A stretch of DNA of 22,299 nt from Chromera velia. Lineage: Eukaryota; Sar; Chromeraceae. The stretch spans positions 1-22,299 of the forward strand of contig JAHBMJ010002142.1 of the NCBI GenBank assembly GCA_018398765.1, given 5' to 3'. Of the stretch, positions 17,924 through 22,299 are shown in pieces. A program made the position numbers and the translations under genes. The notes below the pieces were generated by a model. The model saw nothing but the letters and a program-made list of their open reading frames with translations. It was not told the DNA's origin and searched no databases. The first letter of the stretch is position 1. Each line of letters opens with the position of its first letter.

Positions 17924-19720
17924 CCTGTCTATTTGTCTGTCTGTCTGCCTGTCAATTTGTCTGTCTGTCTGCCTGTCTGTCTTCCTGTCTGCCTGCCTGG
18001 GGCCTCTTCTCTGTGTGTGTCAATCTAACGCCCATCCTTTCACAAATCTTCCCCCCCAAAGCTTACCCGCACCGAAACAATCACATGGACTGTGCTGTAC
18101 ACGGGGGACCAATCCCTCTGAAGCATGTTCAGGCAAATATCGCCATTGTTCTTCGGACCTGTATACACTGCAAACCCGCAAGTAGACGGGCAGGCAGGGA
18201 GGGAGGCAGGCAGGCAGGCAGGACAAACACCCAAAATCCACGAAGGGAGAGAAACAAACAGACACGGACAGAAAGAAAAGCACGGCAGAGGGGTTCACCC
18301 GTTCGGAAGTTGTGGAGAGATTGGAGCGTGAGGTACGTCGGTCATCAAAGCAGCGAGATTCATTGGCTTCAGGGGGGACGAGGAACCTGAAAGGCCTGCA
18401 GCTAGGACTGCGGAGGGAGTCGAGACAAGCAAGGCGACACCTCTCTCTAGTGCACAGCCTGTGATCGCAAGGTGCGTCTGTCTTCGATTATCGAATGCTG
18501 ACCGACCATTCGGGTGGAAAGGGACCTTCCCGATGAATTTCACTTTCGGGGCGCTGTTTGGGTACTCAGCTGTGTACTCGATCAGCAGGTAGAAGCACCC
18601 AGTGCTCCACATTGTCAGTTCGGGCCTGGGCATTCGCAAGCAAATCAAAATGAGCTTTCAAAAGCAAGCATGCAAACAAAATAAAGAGTCGGTAATGCCC
18701 TTTCTCTGTTGCGCAACCGCAACTTGCATTCCTTCACTTCCTCCTTTGCTGATGGAGAGTCAGGGGCTTCCACAAAAAGGGAAATAGCCGAAGACCTTCT
18801 TCATCAAGCTTTACAGCAATGCGGACGAAAGAAGAGCTTGCAAAGGAAAGAGCAAAGACTCGGACAGAGGGTCCAAGAAATGCAGAAGGACGGCAATTGA
18901 AAGAGCAATGAAAGAAGCTGCAAATTCCTTTCCGATCGGGCAGCGCGATACTTCAGTTCTTCTCTCCTCTTTACCGGCTTCTCTGGTCCTTCCTTCTTTT
19001 CCTGTCTCTTCTGGTTTATCTGCACCGACAATAAGACAGAGAAAGTAGGCAGAAAAACCGACACATTGAAGAGGAAACGGCTGAGGGACCAGCTCGACTT
19101 GAAATCACAAGAGAGAAAGAAAGACAGTCAGACCAAGCAAATGAACAGTAAAGCAACTTACCCATTCATCCGCACAAGCCAGAGCTGCATGCAGTCGTTG
19201 TGGGCGGGTTGGACCTTGATCTTGTGGCGCTTAAAGTCCTCTGCTGGGAAGTCTTCCTTGATCTTCTTCTGGTCTTGGGCAATGCGCCGAATCTGCACAA
19301 AGCCAAGCACGTATACATGTGCCCATATACATGTGCACGGTCTGCACGCAGGCGTGCACCATTGATTCATTCGCAAAGGGCAAAGGAATAGGGAAAGAGA
19401 AAGGAGAAAGGCCAAGAGACAGAGTGAAAGCAGGTCTCAGCTTCGCTTTCACCGACTCAGCCACTCATCCACTCACTCACTCGCCCACCAACTGACTTGA
19501 TAAACTCATCCACTCACATACGCACGCAGTCAATCACTTGCTTACCTATCTATTTACTGACCCACTCACTCCCTCACTGACTGAATCTCACCCTCATTCA
19601 CTCAGTCACCGACCCACCCACCCACTTACCGACCCCCCCAGTCACCCACTCACTCACTCACTCACTCACTCACCCACTCACCGCTTCTCTCGGAAGTCCA
19701 GCTGCCGGTCCCGGGGGCAT
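15702..19720 (-). CDS. Ubiquitin-conjugating enzyme E2 with C-terminal extension, multi-exon
   Basis: Carries activated ubiquitin as a thioester and passes it to substrates with an E3. Minus-strand exons, 5' to 3': 19720-19682, 19292-19162, 18625-18507, 18167-18067, 17400-16999, then 16103 down to 15996 (GT donor) or to a TGA at 15702-15704. All internal phases match. The start MPPGPAAGLPREA is the only ATG of exon 1. The UBC fold is complete: helix RRIAQDQKKIKEDFPAE, strands CMQLWLV and GCFYLLIEYTAEYPN, FHPNVY, the active-site Cys in GDICLNML, DWSPVY, SLLDAPNTDSPAN and a C-terminal helix ending CEDSW. The pattern is closest to Rad6/UBC2-type E2s (HPNVY, SLLD.PN..SPAN..AAQLY). It has about four extra residues (GPKN) before the active-site Cys. 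After residue about 190 comes a charged Lys/Glu/Gly extension, making it about twice the usual 150-residue length. The last exon is tentative. Confidence 0.88.
16104..16998 (-). other. Long E2 intron (intron 5), tentative
   Basis: If the donor at 16998 (GTGAAT on the minus strand) and the acceptor at 16104 are used, this 895-base stretch is intronic. It is polypyrimidine on the plus strand in places (about 16270-16420) and holds a CAG cluster (about 16553-16570) and a CAGA array (about 16778-16800). Its open frames are low-complexity. A missed small exon around 16420-16490 cannot be excluded. Confidence 0.5.
17401..18066 (-). repeat. E2 intron built almost wholly of microsatellites
   Basis: Between exon 4 (ends 18067) and exon 5 (starts 17400) of the E2 gene. 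On the plus strand it holds AGACAGGC-like tetranucleotides (17405-17515), a long CA tract (about 17590-17750), a GA tract (about 17750-17817) and a TCTG/TGTC array (about 17860-18000). Little unique sequence remains apart from the splice sites. Open frames (Thr/His, Cys/Leu/Ser repeats) are artefacts. Confidence 0.92.
19455..19681 (-). repeat. (CACT)n tetranucleotide array adjoining E2 splice donor
   Basis: On the plus strand, CACT/CACC units run up to the exon 1 boundary. On the coding strand this is GTGAGT repeated at four-base steps directly after the donor at 19681. The array is perfect for about 30 bases and then decays with GGGT and TCAG units. It fills much of intron 1 (19681-19293). 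Confidence 0.9.
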
Positions 19721-20730
19721 TTTTGGAGACAGCGGAGACTTGGTTGACTTGCAGGAATTCAAAGGAGTACTTGATTAATTTTGCTCTTTTGAAGGAGACT
19801 GAAGGCAAGATTTCTCGACGCAGTCACAGGTAGCCAGATGTGACAAAGATGTGCAGAGGCAAAAGTCAGCAACCCTCCAGCCAGAAATAAATCCGCTCAC
19901 AATCCGGCGCCGGCATCTCTCACTCCACACCGATTCCGTTCACAGTCGGGAAACACTTTTCCAAGTGCACAATCTGCCGGCAAGACCGGGACTTTGAGAA
20001 GGCAGAAAACCCTGCAAAAATCTGAAATGGATGGCGCAAACCTTCCGACAATCGATCACTGACTGATGGCCGGGTGCATGGATCAGTGTACTCCCATGAT
20101 CTCACATGCAATCGTTTCAACCTTCCCAGACGTTCGATTGAAATGGGAGTTCACGCGGAGCCGGACCAAACCAGACAACGGAGCGGGAACGCAGGTTCAG
20201 CTGGAACCCCACTGACTGCACGTGCGCACGTGCGCAGGCCGGGGTCGGGCCCTGAGGCGTGAGCGCGACCGAACGCCGATTGCGTCACGCAGAGAATCGC
20301 CGCGGACGGAGAATCGGCAAGAGCCGAATAATGACAAAAAGGAGACGGGAATAGCAAGGAGAGACAGCAAAGAAATAGACTAACAAGAAGAGAGCAAGCT
20401 GTAAAAGCGAGAGACGGCAAGCGAGACGGCCTAAAAGAGTGTTGAAAAGTGAATCGGTGCATGTTTTTTTTTTCCTACGAAAAACCGGAATCGGTGGAGG
20501 GGTAAAAATGAAAGAACGACCGAGGATTTCGCGTTTGAGGGACCGAACTGACGGAAGTTGCGGGGCCCGCCGGACAGAATACACTGCGTGCGCACGTGGC
20601 GTGACGGATCGATCGATCATTGCAAGGTCAGCGCACAGGGCGGCATGCAGGGGTGAACCGCGTAACCGTTCGCGCAGCTTGCGGTGAGAACCCAGACCCA
20701 GTCTCCTCATTGTGTCACCGTACCTTCTGA
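19721..20730. promoter_or_regulatory. Candidate divergent promoter region
   Basis: About 1.0 kb between the E2 start (minus) and the next plus-strand gene. It contains no gene I recognise. A perfect 16-bp palindrome, GCACGTGCGCACGTGC, lies at 20218-20233, and a second GCGCACGTGG occurs near 20589-20598. Both carry CACGTG-type (E-box/G-box) cores. The right half is CpG-rich. A shared promoter is an inference from the head-to-head arrangement. Confidence 0.45.
20218..20233. promoter_or_regulatory. Perfect palindrome with two CACGTG boxes
   Basis: GCACGTGCGCACGTGC equals its own reverse complement and contains CACGTG twice, eight bases apart. CACGTG is the core for bHLH/bZIP-type factors in many eukaryotes. 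No binding factor is known here. Confidence 0.5.
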
Positions 20731-22299
20731 ATGCGTTCAGGTCTCCCTAAGCAGCGCTTAGTCCTTAAGAGGAAGACGGCAAAGGGCGGGATGGACGAAG
20801 GAAGAGAGAACGGCCAGCGTGACGCGGGGGCAGCGGCAGCAGCCAATGGAGAGCTTCCAGAGGGACCCCCGCAGGACGTGAGAGAGCAGTCCACAGGGGG
20901 AGAAACTGACACGGAAAGGCGCGCTGCACTGAAGGCGGCAGCAGAGCTGCTTGCGAGCGAAGCAGGTCAGTGCAGGATCAACAAAGCAGGCAGAGAGGCG
21001 AAGTGAGCGAGACACTGCCCGAGCGAAGGAGTGCAGAGGGCTCCGCCGCAAGGGAGTCACAATGAGTACAAACGAGTACAAAGCGCGTAAAAGGGGAACG
21101 AGCATTCACCGCATGTCTGCCAGACATGGTACAACAACCAATGCATGACTGAGCATTAAATAACAGCCCCCCCTGTGTTTGCGCCCGTATGCAGCTCAAG
21201 ACCTCCTCGGTGAAGAGGAGAGAAAGAGGCTCAAGGAGACGTGGGGTGCGAAGAAGGAGGAGGAGGACAAGAAAAGAGAGAAGGCGGAGAGAGAGCGCCT
21301 CCGCAGAGCTGAGCAGAAGCGGAAGCGAGCAGACCTGAAGGCCAAGATCGAATCCTTCATGGCCAAAAAGGCCGCAGAGGATTTGGAAGACGAGGTCGTG
21401 ATCACGGGGAGAGCCGCCGCGGGCGGAAGTGGTGCCAAGCGCCCTAGAGGCCCCGCCGCGCATGGCGAGTCTGACGACGATGGGAAGAGTGACAAGGACG
21501 AGGATATGATCATCCCCCAGATTACGGCAGGTGAGCGGAGGAAGAGGCATGAAAGGAGAGTGAAAAAGACGGGGGGATGGAAAGTGAATCTGTATGCCCC
21601 CGCACCCAAAGTAGAGCAAGACGGGACCTGCATCCTCCCCACAGATACGACCACGGCTGGGGCTCTCGCGAGAGGCCCGAACACCGAAGGAGAACACAAG
21701 GTTCAGAGAAAGTGGGAGTTGGTATCGGTGAAAGGGGTGACGAAGGAGATGGCGGCCCAAATCACAAGAGAGAGAGATGGGCTGTCTGAGAACGCAGACG
21801 AGAAAAAGTATGTGAGGGCGTAGAGCACTGCCGAGGCAGCGGCCACCTTCGTCCGCTACATGGACGGGTATAGCGAGTTCCCTGACCTCCAGCAGGCGGT
21901 GTTGGAGGCGGGGGGACAAGCGTTTGACGCCACGAGAGTCAGAGCGCCCACACACCCCCACGCGACTGATTTGATTTTCCCTCTCCTCGCTCTTACCTTC
22001 AAGAGACTGTCACAGTTGAGGGACAAAGCCGTACACACTGAGCACCGCATGAGCAGTGTCGAGGCCAAGATACTGCGCATGGGGCAGCCGGCCCCGCAGT
22101 ATGTAACCCAAGCGCACCTCTAGCTGGCGTCGGTGGGTAAGCAGCAGCAGCGGAAGGATGGGGGAGCAGCGGCAGCAGCCAGCTCGGGGGGCCCCTCCGT
22201 GTGTGGCATCTGTGCGGCCAAGAACCGCTACGAGGTCAAGGTTCTGGGAAAGCAGGCAGCCGACCCCGCTAGTATGAAGCACGCACAGGCAGATTGCCC
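20731..22299 (+). CDS. Unrecognised Lys/Glu-rich protein, two in-frame TAG, 3' partial
   Basis: I do not recognise this gene. Exon 1 runs from ATG 20731 (or the better-context ATG at 20790) to 20965 before GTCAGT. Exon 2 starts at 21195 after TATGCAG, and the phase fits. The product has an Ala/Gly/Glu-rich start, then a long charged helix or coiled coil (about 21210-21385, rich in K, E and R), an acidic segment with EDEVVITGR and SDDDGKSDKDED, a more globular part (GWKVNLYAPAPK), then KWELVSV. TAG occurs at 21821-21823, and the same frame stays open and protein-like (FVRYMDGYSEF, LQQAVLEAGG) to a second TAG at 22121-22123. It continues again with a Gln/Ala-rich stretch and CGIC to the window edge. 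No intron I could place removes either TAG in frame. It may be a pseudogene, a readthrough gene or a transposon gag. A conservative product would end at 21823. Confidence 0.6.

Noticed and set aside
18067-19292. E2 is Ubc9, the SUMO E2
   Set aside because: The helix RIAQDQKK recalls Ubc9's first helix, but the EDKDW-type insertion after the active site is absent, and the SLLDAPNTDSPAN block is of ubiquitin-E2 type.
2528-22123. TAG reassigned to glutamine in this genome
   Set aside because: Several in-frame TAGs fit Gln, but the SP-RING gene ends at TAG-TAC-TAG, and neither it nor the E2 exons contain an internal TAG. The retroelement also has TGA and TAA breaks and a frame change, which simple decay explains better.
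21195-22299. Tiny intron removing the TAG at 21821
   Set aside because: The only GT...AG candidate around it (about 21811-21838) is 28 bases and would shift the frame away from the protein-like reading.

Overview
The window comes from a nuclear eukaryotic genome. It has spliceosomal GT-AG introns with pyrimidine-rich acceptors ending in TGCAG or TTGCAG, many microsatellites, and one LTR retrotransposon. The intron density, GC-balanced composition and abundant simple repeats would fit a unicellular alga or alveolate such as a chromerid. That is an inference from style; no species marker is present.

Layout. (1) 1-6290: a TG-rich microsatellite split by a Ty3/gypsy chromovirus at 211-6152. The element has two LTRs beginning TG and ending CA, a perfect 5-bp target duplication (GTATG), a primer-binding site like the complement of a tRNA 3' end, gag with a zinc knuckle, and pol with reverse transcriptase, RNase H, integrase and a C-terminal chromodomain. 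Stops and frame changes break the coding region, so this copy is dead. (2) 6291-8658: about 2.4 kb with no confident gene, holding a CA tract, a TA tract and an isolated PHD-like cysteine cluster. (3) 8659-14489, plus strand: a gene of about 13 exons. Its spliced reading contains an SP-RING split over several exons, preceded by a PINIT-like segment and a cysteine-pair region, so it is a candidate PIAS/Siz-type SUMO E3 ligase. (4) 14490-15701: a convergent intergenic region with an AT-rich island. (5) 15702-19720, minus strand: a ubiquitin-conjugating enzyme (E2) of Rad6-like pattern in at least six exons. It has a long charged C-terminal extension, and its introns are largely microsatellite. 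(6) 19721-20730: a candidate divergent promoter region with a perfect 16-bp palindrome containing two CACGTG boxes. (7) 20731 to the window end, plus strand: an unrecognised lysine/glutamate-rich protein, partial, with two in-frame TAG codons.

How they relate. An E2 and a probable SUMO E3 lie tail to tail about 1.2 kb apart. Both belong to ubiquitin-like modifier pathways, but nothing in the sequence shows that they work together, and the E2 looks like a ubiquitin E2 rather than Ubc9. I found no wholly new system. The most unusual items are the SP-RING gene with its coding minisatellite, the repeat-built introns of the E2, a splice donor continuous with a tandem array of donor-like hexamers, and the TAG-interrupted final gene.
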